Positions 7,423 through 14,217 of a DNA stretch of 22,655 nt are shown here, one piece after another. Positions within the stretch are counted from its first letter, which is position 1; the number at the start of each line of letters is the position of its first letter. Made by a program: the position numbers and the translations under genes. The notes beneath the pieces are model-generated. The model did not search any database, was not told where the DNA came from, and saw nothing but the letters and a program-made list of their open reading frames with translations. This stretch comes from Anaerolineales bacterium (GTDB lineage Bacteria; Chloroflexota; Anaerolineae; Anaerolineales; Anaerolineaceae), in assembly GCA_020060485.1 (NCBI GenBank), contig JAGVAB010000122.1, forward strand, positions 1 through 22,655. Reading direction: 5' to 3'.

Positions 7423-8139
7423 TTAATTTTTACCTTCCCTGTTCACAGAATATTCCATCTGCCACCATTGATATACACCTGCCAGTGAAAAACCCTGGTT
7501 AAGGTGATTATCCTCCAAATCCGGACGTGGTACAAGCACCCCCACCAGATCAAGACCAGCCTGAAAACAGGCAGCGCGGGCGGCTGCCAGGCTGGCCGGG
7601 CTGGCATCTTCCTCCAGCCACAGGCCGCGGTAATTGATCGTGTTCACTTTCAGCAAGTGCCCGCTGCCCGCGCCCGCAGGGCTGTCACAAGCAGCATTAG
7701 GCGCAACCAGCAGACACAAGGCAGCAGACTGACACTGGAAACCACAACGCACAAAGCTGATCTGGCTGGCTGTGTTTTCCAGCTGGATCAAAGCCCGCGC
7801 AAACTGCGCTCGCTTCTTTTGTCCGGCAGCCAGGCAGGCCAGCACAAGGCGCTGCCCCAATTGCCTGCCGCGCCATTCCGGGGCAACTGCCAACAAGTCA
7901 ACCTCCCAGCGCTGCACTCCCCCGGCAGAAACGGTCAAAAAGCCGTCCACAAAGCCCGCCAGCATCCCCTCAGCCTGGGCCACGAAAACAGCATGCGCCG
8001 GGTCGGCCAGTACCCTTTGCACCTGCTCCAGGTACACCTCTTCATCCGGCCAGGTGCGGCGCTTGACCTCCACCAGCGCCGGAGCATCATCGGGCTGGGC
8101 AGCACGAAGATCAACCAATGACTGCATCCCTTTTGTCAT
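7423..8139 (-). CDS. GNAT family N-acetyltransferase
   Basis: 238 residues. The N-terminal GNAT domain shows LRAAQPDDAPALVEV (strand 1/helix 1), then acetyl-CoA-binding motif A as WEVDLLAVAPEWRGRQLGQRLV (the R-G-x-G loop reads RGRQLG), then IQLENTASQISFVRCGFQ typical of motif B. The last 80 residues or so, after PAGAGSGH, are not an ordinary GNAT tail. They contain NYRGLWLEE and a final SLAGVYQWWQMEYSV that may be a degenerate second half. The substrate is unknown. The start at ATG 8139 follows the phosphodiesterase stop by 19 bp; ATG 8127 is an alternative and neither has a clear Shine-Dalgarno. Co-transcription with the phosphodiesterase is likely. Confidence 0.82.
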   Translation of the reverse strand: MTKGMQSLVDLRAAQPDDAPALVEVKRRTWPDEEVYLEQVQRVLADPAHAVFVAQAEGMLAGFVDGFLTVSAGGVQRWEVDLLAVAPEWRGRQLGQRLVLACLAAGQKKRAQFARALIQLENTASQISFVRCGFQCQSAALCLLVAPNAACDSPAGAGSGHLLKVNTINYRGLWLEEDASPASLAAARAACFQAGLDLVGVLVPRPDLEDNHLNQGFSLAGVYQWWQMEYSVNREGKN

Positions 8140-8158
8140 TTGCCGTTCATTACCGGCT

Positions 8159-8899
8159 TCATTTTCTGCCCAGCGCCCTGGCCAATGCAGCCGGGTCATC
8201 AGACATGACCGCATCACATCCAAGCCGGTGATACCAAGCCATGCGTTTTTCGGCATGGGCATCCAGCGGACAAACCACCTGACCGCGGGTTTGCGCCCGG
8301 CGCACAAAACCCGGGTTAAGCAGCAGCAAAGGCCAGAATGGCCCCAGAAGCTGCACGCCCTGAATGGGTCTCAGGGCAGACATGCTGATCCAGCCGATCG
8401 GAATGTCAGGGTCCACCGCCTGCACAGCCTGTAACCGCTCCAGCGAAAAGGAGATGGCTACTGCCCTGTTGTGAATGCCCAGTTCCTGCAACTCGGCAGA
8501 CAATTTCTGCGCAACTTCTGGCTGAAGGAAATCGTCAATTTTCAATTCCAGTGCCAGGCCGACATCCGGCGGAAGGATGGCTGCCAGCTCTGCCAGGGTG
8601 GGGATGCGCTCGGATTCAAATCCTGCCCGTCCGTAGGACGCGCTGAACTGCTTAAGCTCGGCCAGGGTTCTGTCCTTGACCGGCCCGTGGCCGTCGGTGG
8701 TACGATCCAGCGTATCATCATGAATGCAGACAAACACATTGTCCGCGCTCAAGTGCAGGTCCGTTTCCAGCAGATCAGCCCCATCCTGCAATGCCTGACG
8801 GAAAGATGCCAGGGTATTCTCCGGGCAGGCCGCCCGGTTGCCGCGGTGGGCCATCAAATAGGGTTTTTCTTTGCCAGGGATGCTCAGGTTCTTCATCAT
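8159..8899 (-). CDS. Glycerophosphodiester phosphodiesterase
   Basis: 246 residues with the full GDPD signature: AHRGNRAACPENTLASF (catalytic His in HRG, then PENT), the metal ligands in LLETDLHLSAD (E-x-D) and CIHDDTLDRTTDG (second catalytic His). LALELKID and CDAVMSDDP occur near the end of the barrel. The family hydrolyses glycerophosphodiesters to sn-glycerol 3-phosphate and an alcohol. No signal peptide is visible, so the enzyme should be cytoplasmic (UgpQ-like). GAGGGAG just upstream supports the start; two ATGs are adjacent (8899 and 8896). It is the first gene of a two-gene unit with the acetyltransferase. Confidence 0.93.
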   Translation of the reverse strand: MMKNLSIPGKEKPYLMAHRGNRAACPENTLASFRQALQDGADLLETDLHLSADNVFVCIHDDTLDRTTDGHGPVKDRTLAELKQFSASYGRAGFESERIPTLAELAAILPPDVGLALELKIDDFLQPEVAQKLSAELQELGIHNRAVAISFSLERLQAVQAVDPDIPIGWISMSALRPIQGVQLLGPFWPLLLLNPGFVRRAQTRGQVVCPLDAHAEKRMAWYHRLGCDAVMSDDPAALARALGRK

Positions 8900-9045
8900 C
8901 AACTCCCTCGTAGTGGATAAACTCGGCAAGCCGCCGAGGCAATCTCAATATTGTCTCTGATTGTACTGCTTCTTTTATTGACCGTGAGTTAAATTTTTCT
9001 GCAAACCATCCCTCAAGAACGCATGGAGGGCACACACTGATACTC

Positions 9046-9074
9046 TTGCTTATGCCTGTCAAATCTTGTACAAT
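9046..9074 (+). promoter_or_regulatory. Promoter of spoVS
   Basis: TTGCTT (-35) and TACAAT (-10) are separated by exactly 17 bp, giving a housekeeping sigma-type promoter. Transcription should start near 9081, leaving a leader of about 90 bases before the spoVS ATG. Confidence 0.7.
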
Positions 9075-9173
9075 CTCTTTAAGTTAAATTTTTATCAAAA
9101 AAAATAATGTTAGCCCCTTTACGCATATCGCTTCGTAAAAAGAATCAACCAGCATTCATGAGGGAGAGAATCG

Positions 9174-9434
9174 ATGGATATCATTAAGGTGAAAGCAAAC
9201 TCTCGCACTGCCGCAGTCGCAGGGGCCATTGCAGGCGTAATTCGCGAGCATAAATACGCCGAGGTGCAGGCTATTGGCGCAGGAGCAGTCAACCAGTCAA
9301 TCAAGGCGCTCGTTCTTGCCACCGGCTATCTGGCAGAAGATGGCATTTCGGTGGTATGCGTACCTGAATTTGTGGATGTGGATATTGACGGCAAGGTGCG
9401 AACTGCCGTGAAGCTGGTCATCGAACCACGTTGA
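9174..9434 (+). CDS. spoVS: Stage V sporulation protein S homologue
   Basis: 86 residues, exactly the SpoVS size, with the characteristic segments IIKVKANSRTAAVAGAIAGVIRE, VQAIGAGAVNQSIKA and GYLAEDGISVVCVPEF. SpoVS is an Alba-like small protein, essential at a late stage of Bacillus sporulation, but widely conserved in non-sporulating phyla, where it may be a general nucleic-acid-binding or regulatory protein. No sporulation gene is nearby. The ATG is preceded by AGGGAGAG at good distance. The gene is monocistronic, with its own promoter and a strong 3' palindrome. Confidence 0.95.
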   Translation: MDIIKVKANSRTAAVAGAIAGVIREHKYAEVQAIGAGAVNQSIKALVLATGYLAEDGISVVCVPEFVDVDIDGKVRTAVKLVIEPR

Positions 9435-9510
9435 TCAACTGTTTCTACACACATCTTCAACAGTAAATGCAGAATCCTCGAATTGTCTGAGGGTAAGCCG
9501 CGGCTCAATC

Positions 9511-9545
9511 AAACTGGTCACTTCGACAAACTCAGTGACCAGTTT
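9511..9545. repeat. Dispersed palindromic repeat, copy c
   Basis: Perfect 11-bp arms AAACTGGTCAC and GTGACCAGTTT around the core TTCGACAAACTCA. Relative to copy d2 (AAACCGGTCAC), the left-arm C-to-T change is matched by G-to-A in the right arm, so pairing is preserved. Confidence 0.8.
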
Positions 9546-9551
9546 GGGTTA

Positions 9552-9600
9552 AACCAGGAACAGATGCAAACCCGGGTTTGCATCTGTTCCTGGTTCTTTA
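9552..9600. terminator. 44-bp perfect palindrome, bidirectional terminator between spoVS and the kinase gene
   Basis: Bases 9552-9573 and 9574-9595 are exact reverse complements, a 22-bp stem with no unpaired spacer in the DNA. CTTTA follows on the plus side. It lies between the convergent spoVS and deoxynucleoside kinase genes and could end both transcripts. Confidence 0.75.
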
Positions 9601-9609
9601 CAGGCGCCA

Positions 9610-10272
9610 TCAATCACTGGCCTGGGCCACTTCTTCATCATTGAAAATGACGACTTCCTTGCCGGTCAGCTTTTCCTGAACTTTCCGCAGGATCAGTGAG
9701 AAGTGGCGGGAATGGGCCACATAGTCCAGGCTGTCTGCCGGCACGGTCAGCACCGGGCACAATGTGAAACGGTTGATCCAGTCCTCATACAGACCATTCA
9801 ATTGCTGCAAATAATCGGGGCTGATGGTGCGCTCATAATCGCGGTCGCGCAGGGCGATGCGCTGCAACAGGGTGGGCACCGAAGCCCGCAGGTAAATCAC
9901 CAGATCCGGTGGCGGCAGAAATTCGCTGAGTGTATGGTAAAGGGTCTGATAGGTTTGAAAATCACGGTCTGCAAAATGCCCCTGCAAATACAGGTTGCGC
10001 GCAAACACTTCAGCGTCTTCATAGACACTGCGATCCTGAATGACAGATCCAGGATACTGTACAAGCTGGTGATGAATTTGCAGGCGGTGACTGAGGAAGA
10101 ATATCTGCGAATGGAAACCCCAGGATTTCATGTCCTGATAAAAATCCGACAGGTAGGGGTTTTCAGTTACCGGCTCATAAAAAGGTTCCCAACCCAACTG
10201 CAAACCCAGCATCTCCACCAGGGTGGATTTTCCCACACCAATATTGCCTGCCACCGCAATGAATTTTTTCAT
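9610..10272 (-). CDS. Deoxynucleoside kinase
   Basis: 220 residues. The P-loop GNIGVGKST lies at residues 9-17. The sequence EPVTENPYLSDFYQDMKSWGFHSQIFFLSHR is typical of the dNK/dGK/dCK family's substrate side. The DRS motif (QDRSVYEDAEVFA) and the arginine-rich lid segment RDRDYERTIS are also present. The enzyme phosphorylates salvaged deoxynucleosides with ATP in the cytoplasm; which base it prefers cannot be decided. The ATG at 10272 gives MKKFIAVAGNIG, the usual N-terminus; an in-frame ATG at 10287 has AGGGA very close upstream, so either may be used. The gene is convergent with spoVS. Confidence 0.92.
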   Translation of the reverse strand: MKKFIAVAGNIGVGKSTLVEMLGLQLGWEPFYEPVTENPYLSDFYQDMKSWGFHSQIFFLSHRLQIHHQLVQYPGSVIQDRSVYEDAEVFARNLYLQGHFADRDFQTYQTLYHTLSEFLPPPDLVIYLRASVPTLLQRIALRDRDYERTISPDYLQQLNGLYEDWINRFTLCPVLTVPADSLDYVAHSRHFSLILRKVQEKLTGKEVVIFNDEEVAQASD

Positions 10273-10350
10273 ACGCACACCGCCCATTTCCCTGATTGTC
10301 GTTCCGTTTCATCTGTGATCATGGCGCCATCCGGGGTGTCTCTGGCAGGG

Positions 10351-10379
10351 ATTATACCCGCAAAGCTTGCACCCGCAAA
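10351..10379 (-). promoter_or_regulatory. Putative promoter of the deoxynucleoside kinase gene
   Basis: On the minus strand a perfect -10 TATAAT (10356-10351) lies 17 bp from TTTGCG, a poor -35. The leader to the start codon would be about 70 bases. Confidence 0.4.
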
Positions 10380-10415
10380 TACAAGATCCCCTTTTCGTTG
10401 CACGAAAAGGGGATC
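10374..10415 (-). terminator. Intrinsic terminator after ferredoxin gene 1
   Basis: A 13-14-bp perfect stem (GATCCCCTTTTCG / CGAAAAGGGGATC) with a tiny loop. On the minus strand it is followed by TTGTATTTG. It ends the ferredoxin 1 transcript just before the kinase promoter. Confidence 0.75.
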
Positions 10416-10437
10416 TGAACCGCCGGGTCAAAACTGA

Positions 10438-10626
<189 letters not shown>

Positions 10627-10669
10627 TCAAATATTTTCTATGGCTGCGCCAAATCGGCGAACCGCAGCT

Positions 10670-10698
10670 ATGATAAATATCTTTTAAGTGTTTGTCAA
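10670..10698 (-). promoter_or_regulatory. Promoter of ferredoxin gene 1
   Basis: Minus-strand TTGACA (10698-10693) and TATCAT (10675-10670) with 17-bp spacing. The consensus -35 and optimal spacing make this one of the strongest promoters in the window. The leader to the GTG is about 50 bases. Confidence 0.75.
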
Positions 10699-10716
10699 TC
10701 AGGAATTCATGAATTA

Positions 10717-10727
10717 GGTATGCCAAA
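10717..10727 (-). promoter_or_regulatory. Upstream element shared with ferredoxin gene 2 (TTTGGCATACC)
   Basis: On the minus strand the 11-mer TTTGGCATACC ends exactly 18 bases before the -35 box. The same 11-mer occurs at the same distance upstream of the ferredoxin 2 promoter, and TTCAT follows at the same offset in both. It may be an activator or redox-regulator site, or may simply remain from duplication. Confidence 0.5.
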
Positions 10728-10785
10728 ATTATTTTCCGGGATTTACCTAAAACGGATCGCATTACTATGCGGCGCTTAGAAGTCG

Positions 10786-10833
10786 TCTTTTAAAGGATTA
10801 GTGGCTGTCCATATCCGAACAGCCACTAATCCT
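10786..10833 (-). terminator. Intrinsic terminator after ferredoxin gene 2
   Basis: A 15-bp perfect stem (AGGATTAGTGGCTGT / ACAGCCACTAATCCT) with a 10-base loop. On the minus strand it is followed by TTTAAAAG, 22 bp past the stop. Confidence 0.75.
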
Positions 10834-10854
10834 GATTTAAGCGACGGTTTCAGA

Positions 10855-11031
10855 TCACTCTTCGACCGGCTGGGGAGCATCGACCGGGCAAACATCCACA
10901 CAGGCCGCATGATCCTTGCACAGGGCCGGATCAATGATCGCCTTGTCATCGCCCATGGTGATCGCAGCTTCCGGGCATTCTTCAATGCAAGCTTCGCACA
11001 TGATGCAGTCATCGGTAATATAGTACGCCAT
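10855..11031 (-). CDS. Ferredoxin 2, with one Cys-to-His change in the second cluster motif
   Basis: 58 residues, a close paralogue of ferredoxin 1. The first motif is intact: C9-x2-C12-x2-C15-x3-C19-P. The second reads C38-K-D-H41-A-A-C44-V-D-V-C48-P, so the second ligand position holds His41 (codon CAT) instead of Cys. In known ferredoxins, loss of that Cys usually gives a [3Fe-4S] cluster, while His could also ligate iron; which happens here is not known. The ATG at 11031 has GGAG about 8 bases upstream; the 8-codon extension to 11055 is unlikely. It is monocistronic, with a promoter matching that of ferredoxin 1, and divergent from the phosphatase operon. Confidence 0.94.
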   Translation of the reverse strand: MAYYITDDCIMCEACIEECPEAAITMGDDKAIIDPALCKDHAACVDVCPVDAPQPVEE

Positions 11032-11113
11032 CTCCCTAACTCCTTCTGGTAGCAAAAAAATTGGTGGTGATAAAACCGCAGTTCAAGGCCACAACGACCC
11101 GTGAATTATTACC

Positions 11114-11142
11114 ATCTTACAAAGTCTGACTTGATTAGTCAA
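11114..11142 (-). promoter_or_regulatory. Promoter of ferredoxin gene 2
   Basis: Minus-strand TTGACT (11142-11137) and TAAGAT (11119-11114) with 17-bp spacing. The arrangement is the same as at ferredoxin 1, and the start codon lies about 75 bases downstream. Confidence 0.7.
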
Positions 11143-11160
11143 CAGATACTCAATGAACAT

Positions 11161-11171
11161 GGTATGCCAAA
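11161..11171 (-). promoter_or_regulatory. Upstream element shared with ferredoxin gene 1 (TTTGGCATACC)
   Basis: Identical 11-mer, again 18 bases upstream of the -35 box. It lies in the intergenic region between ferredoxin 2 and the divergent phosphatase operon, about 36 bp from that operon's -10 box, so one protein bound here could affect both. Confidence 0.5.
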
Positions 11172-11203
11172 TAAAACAATTCGGATAACCTAATTGGAGC
11201 CGG

Positions 11204-11212
11204 TGTTATACT
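11204..11212 (+). promoter_or_regulatory. Extended -10 promoter of the phosphatase/GH13 operon
   Basis: TGTTATACT is an extended -10 (TGn followed by TATACT). No good -35 is present, as is usual for extended -10 promoters. The start codon of the first gene is about 44 bases downstream. Confidence 0.5.
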
Positions 11213-11255
11213 TATTCCCTGTAAAACATCACCCCCACATCAGGGAGTATTGCCC

Positions 11256-11840
11256 ATGACTGAACTCTGGCTTATTCGCCACGGCCAAACCGACTGGAAT
11301 CTCGAAAAACGCTTCCAGGGCCGCTCCGACGTCCCCTTGAACGATACTGGCCGGGCACAGGCACAGACTCTGGCGGCCACTTTGCGCAGCGAAACCTTCG
11401 CCGCCATCTACTCCAGTCCCTTGCAGCGCGCCCTGCAAACCGCCCAGGCTCTGGCCGGACAGTTGAATTTGCCCATCCAGATTGACCCTGGTCTGGTGGA
11501 ATCTGCCCACGGCGACTGGGAAGGCATGCTGTTCAGTGAGATCAAGGAGCAATATCCCGATCTGCTGCTTGCCCGCCGTGAGAACCCGCTGACCAGTCAT
11601 CCGCCAGGCGAGGCAGAATCCATCCCCCAGGTTGCGGCGCGTATGGCTGCCGCCGCCAACCGCATCGCCTGCCGTCACCCGCAGCAACGTGTCCTGGTCG
11701 CCTCCCACGGGCTGGCTTTGGCAACCCTCATCTGCCAGGCGCGCGGCATCCATTTGGGAGAAGTGTTCGAGCATGTACCGCTCAATACGCAGGTGGAAAA
11801 GATCTTCTGGAAAGGTACTGAAGCCCCATGCCTGCCATGA
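11256..11840 (+). CDS. Histidine phosphatase superfamily protein 1
   Basis: 194 residues with the complete phosphoglycerate-mutase-like active site: Arg8-His9 in LIRHGQTDWN (phospho-acceptor His9), Arg58 in SSPLQRALQTA, Glu83 before HGDWEGM, and His151 in VASHG. It lacks the insertions of true glycolytic dPGM and is short, so it is a phosphatase of the CobC/GpmB-like group with unknown substrate. GGGAG lies 7-8 bases before the ATG at 11256; a TTG two codons earlier is disfavoured. The 3' end overlaps the next gene. It is the first of three overlapping genes, the last a GH13-related protein, so a sugar-phosphate substrate is plausible but inferred. Confidence 0.92.
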   Translation: MTELWLIRHGQTDWNLEKRFQGRSDVPLNDTGRAQAQTLAATLRSETFAAIYSSPLQRALQTAQALAGQLNLPIQIDPGLVESAHGDWEGMLFSEIKEQYPDLLLARRENPLTSHPPGEAESIPQVAARMAAAANRIACRHPQQRVLVASHGLALATLICQARGIHLGEVFEHVPLNTQVEKIFWKGTEAPCLP

Positions 11841-12472
11841 CCACCCGTCTGCATCTTGTGCGCCACGGCCAGACCGACTGGAACCGGGAACTGCGCTATC
11901 AAGGCCAGTTGGACACAACCACCCTCAACCAGACCGGCCTGGCCCAGGCGTTGGTCATTGCCCAGACGCTGCAAGGGGAAACCTTCACCGCCCTGTACAC
12001 CAGCCCCTTGCAGCGCGCCCAACAGACAGCACACATCCTCTCGGCGGCCTTGCACACTCCGCTGCACATTGACCCGCGCCTGACGGAAGTCAACCACGGC
12101 GCATGGCAGGGGCGGCGCGTGGCCGAGATCCAGCAAGACCTGCCACAGGAAGGCGACCCGCGCCTGCTTGACCCGCTAAACGGGCGTGCCCCGGGCGGCG
12201 AATCGCTGGTCGAGGTCTATCAGCGCATGGCTGCCGCCGCCGATGACTATGCCGCAAACCACCCCGGCCAGGCCGTGCTGATCGTCTCGCACGGCGTCTC
12301 GATCGCCACCCTGGTCTGCAAGGCCAGCAGCATTCCCCTGGATCAGGTCTACAGCCTGATTCCAGACAACAGCGACATCCTCAGCCTGACCTGGCCCAAT
12401 GACAAGCCTCTGCAACTCAGCGGAGACGGCCCGCCGTTGAAAGCAAGTCCCTGGGGCGGAGGACGCCAATGA
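11828..12472 (+). CDS. Histidine phosphatase superfamily protein 2
   Basis: 214 residues, a tandem paralogue of the preceding phosphatase. Active-site residues are Arg12-His13 (LVRHGQTDWN), Arg63 (TSPLQRAQQTA), Glu87 (LTEVNHGAWQG) and His155 (VSHG). It also has the PGGES segment (122-126) found in CobC-like phosphatases. The last 20 residues or so (SGDGPPLKASPWGGG) are a disordered tail. Start: ATG 11828 overlaps the upstream stop by 13 bp, while ATG 11837 would give an ATGA overlap; neither has an ideal Shine-Dalgarno, so re-initiation by coupled translation is likely. The stop overlaps the next start (ATGA at 12469-12472). Substrate unknown. Confidence 0.92.
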   Translation: MPAMTTRLHLVRHGQTDWNRELRYQGQLDTTTLNQTGLAQALVIAQTLQGETFTALYTSPLQRAQQTAHILSAALHTPLHIDPRLTEVNHGAWQGRRVAEIQQDLPQEGDPRLLDPLNGRAPGGESLVEVYQRMAAAADDYAANHPGQAVLIVSHGVSIATLVCKASSIPLDQVYSLIPDNSDILSLTWPNDKPLQLSGDGPPLKASPWGGGRQ

Positions 12473-13731
12473 GTCCCTGCCAGTGCTCCGATCCATACCT
12501 GCTGCTGGAACTGCTCTACGGGCCTGAGCGCGGTCGGGCAGCTGCTGACTGCCTGCGGCCATTGCTGGCCGAATCTATCGGCTCTCATCCTGCCGGCAGC
12601 AAGCTGGATGAGAGCAGCATCTTTCTCTCCCTGCCTCCCGGGCAGCCCGCCCTGCCTGAACAGACCCTGGCGGCTTTCAGCGGCCTGCATTTGCCATCCT
12701 CAACAAGCGGGGACGCCATGACCGTCCTCAGCCGGCAATATGACCTGATGCTGGACGTTGAACTCCACCACAACCTGAATGACCAGAATGCAGATATTCT
12801 GTTATGCACAGTCGAAACCCTGCTGGACAAGCTGCGCCAGGGGGCGCACTTGCTGCGCCTAAGGCATATCGCCCGGCTGTGGCAGGAGGCAGCAGACACA
12901 GATACCCTGCACTGCCCGCAAGACCTGCTCATTCTCAGCTTTCTGCGGGCCGCCTTGCAGTTGGCCGCTCCGCATGTGTGCCTGGCAGCCGAGGTGGAAG
13001 GTCCCCTGGAAATGCGCCCAGCCTATTTTGGCAACGGGCTGAACGCCGCCCATTTGATCGAAACCAGTGAACTGCCCCTGTTGCTGCTGGATGCCTTTAT
13101 GCGCCAGGAGAGCGTGTCCTTGCAGACCTGGGTGAATCAACTTCGCCTGCCAATTACCGAAATCAGCTATCTGCACCGGCTGGCCTGGCCGGATGCCGCC
13201 GCCGGACAGCTTGCGGCCGGGTTCCTTGAAGAGAGCCAGCACAATACCTTGCAAAAGACTCTGACCGCTGTTGAAGAAAAACGCCCCACTTTCCTGACCG
13301 CTCTGGAACAAGCGGCAGGCAGTCTGCCACCGAAAGAAACCATGCGCCGCGCACTGGCGGCGCATGCCGTACTGCTGGCGCTCAATGGCGTGCCTGTACT
13401 GGATGCAGACCCGGACACCCTGACCGGACTGGACGAACTGCTGCGTGCCCGCGCCGCTTCGCCCGCCTTCAGCCCGTGGGGTGCGCAGATGGGTCTGCCT
13501 TGCGGGGACGCCTGCCTGGGATTGATGCGCATTTCCCCTTCCGGAGCAATGGCCCTGTGTTTCACCAACCTCAGCGTCAAGCCGCAAACGGCTGCTCTGG
13601 ACGCGGCCGCCCTGGGTTTCAGCGGAAATCTAAGAGACCTGCTCAGCGGGGACGTGATGAATTTGAATGGAAAAGATTGGTGCAAACTGGAAGGTTATCA
13701 GAGCCGCTGGTGGGTTAATGCTCCTGGCTGA
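12469..13731 (+). CDS. GH13_18 (sucrose-phosphorylase-like) protein lacking two catalytic aspartates
   Basis: 420 residues. The middle follows the sucrose/glucosylglycerate phosphorylase barrel: YDLMLDVELHHN (91-102, for the DLMVDxVxNH strand), ADILLCTVETLLDKLRQGAHLLRLRHIARLWQ (109-139, for the RLDA-containing strand), HVCLAAEVEGP (169-179, general acid Glu175), YFGNGLNAAH (186-195) and ELPLLLLDAF (201-210). SYLHRLAWP (233-241) stands where family members have the HD transition-state site, and LLALNGVPVLD (302-312) plus ISPSGAMALCFTNLS (355-369) match the C-terminal part. The nucleophile position in RLDA is Arg132 and the HD aspartate is Arg237, so ordinary glycosidase chemistry looks lost. 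It is also shorter than the usual 490-580 residues, mainly at the N-terminus. A regulatory or sugar-binding role is possible; none is known. ATGA overlap couples it to phosphatase 2. The family call is by remembered motif, without a search. Confidence 0.75.
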   Translation: MSPCQCSDPYLLLELLYGPERGRAAADCLRPLLAESIGSHPAGSKLDESSIFLSLPPGQPALPEQTLAAFSGLHLPSSTSGDAMTVLSRQYDLMLDVELHHNLNDQNADILLCTVETLLDKLRQGAHLLRLRHIARLWQEAADTDTLHCPQDLLILSFLRAALQLAAPHVCLAAEVEGPLEMRPAYFGNGLNAAHLIETSELPLLLLDAFMRQESVSLQTWVNQLRLPITEISYLHRLAWPDAAAGQLAAGFLEESQHNTLQKTLTAVEEKRPTFLTALEQAAGSLPPKETMRRALAAHAVLLALNGVPVLDADPDTLTGLDELLRARAASPAFSPWGAQMGLPCGDACLGLMRISPSGAMALCFTNLSVKPQTAALDAAALGFSGNLRDLLSGDVMNLNGKDWCKLEGYQSRWWVNAPG

Positions 13732-13762
13732 CCTCCCCAAAGATCGGCAAATTTTCAGGAGA

Positions 13763-14040
13763 AACACTTGTCTAACCATCTGACAGTTAACCGAACTTTC
13801 ATTTCAAAAAACAAAATTGAAACCACCCTTTTCAGGGTTGATTTTGATACCAACCTTGAAAAGGGTGACCTTGTGAGACAGGCGGATCACGACCTCGTGG
13901 TGATCAGATATCTGGTTCATTTTTATGCCAACCTTTCCAAGGGGAGAACCAACGGAGCAAACGCGCTGGAAGGTAACCGAAAAGATGGCTTTTTTGCCCC
14001 GTTTCGCAATGACAAAATGTCAACTGGCTAGACACTTGTT
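13763..14040. mobile_element. MITE-like fold-back element with 23-bp imperfect terminal inverted repeats
   Basis: Bases 13763-13785 match the reverse complement of 14018-14040 at 18 of 23 positions, including TGTCTA near the ends. No transposase gene lies inside the 278 bp. The inside is rich in further inverted repeats, for example ACCCTTTTCAGGGTTG with CAACCTTGAAAAGGGT (about 13826-13866) and GATCAC...GTGATC (about 13885-13906). An imperfect internal duplication is also present (13836-13870 and 13914-13950, each with CCAACCTT). No clear target-site duplication is seen, so it could be an old or non-mobile fold-back sequence. Confidence 0.4.
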
Positions 14041-14177
14041 GACGATTCAGATATGGGGTGGCAAATACACCAGGGATAAAAGGATCAACCCAGCGTGCCA
14101 AGAAAATCCACTGGCTGTATCACAGGCAGCAAAATATGGGTGCGGCAGTCAAGAAATTTTGTACAGCAGGATCAGAA

Positions 14178-14213
14178 TCAAACCGATGCCTCGACTAATT
14201 CGCTGTTCGATTT
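14178..14213. repeat. Dispersed palindromic repeat, copy d1 (degenerate)
   Basis: The left arm TCAAACCGATGCC and the CTCGACTAATTCG core match copies a and b, but the right arm (CTGTTCGATTT) has diverged, so pairing is weak. It lies 4 bp from copy d2, forming a tandem pair. Confidence 0.5.
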
Positions 14214-14217
14214 AAAA

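Noticed and set aside
9174..9434. Sporulation locus
   Set aside because: Only spoVS is present, and this family is common in non-sporulating phyla.
13768..14031. 87-codon open frame in the spacer after the GH13-like gene
   Set aside because: It starts with TTG, has no recognisable domain, and lies entirely within the fold-back element, whose inverted repeats explain the sequence better.
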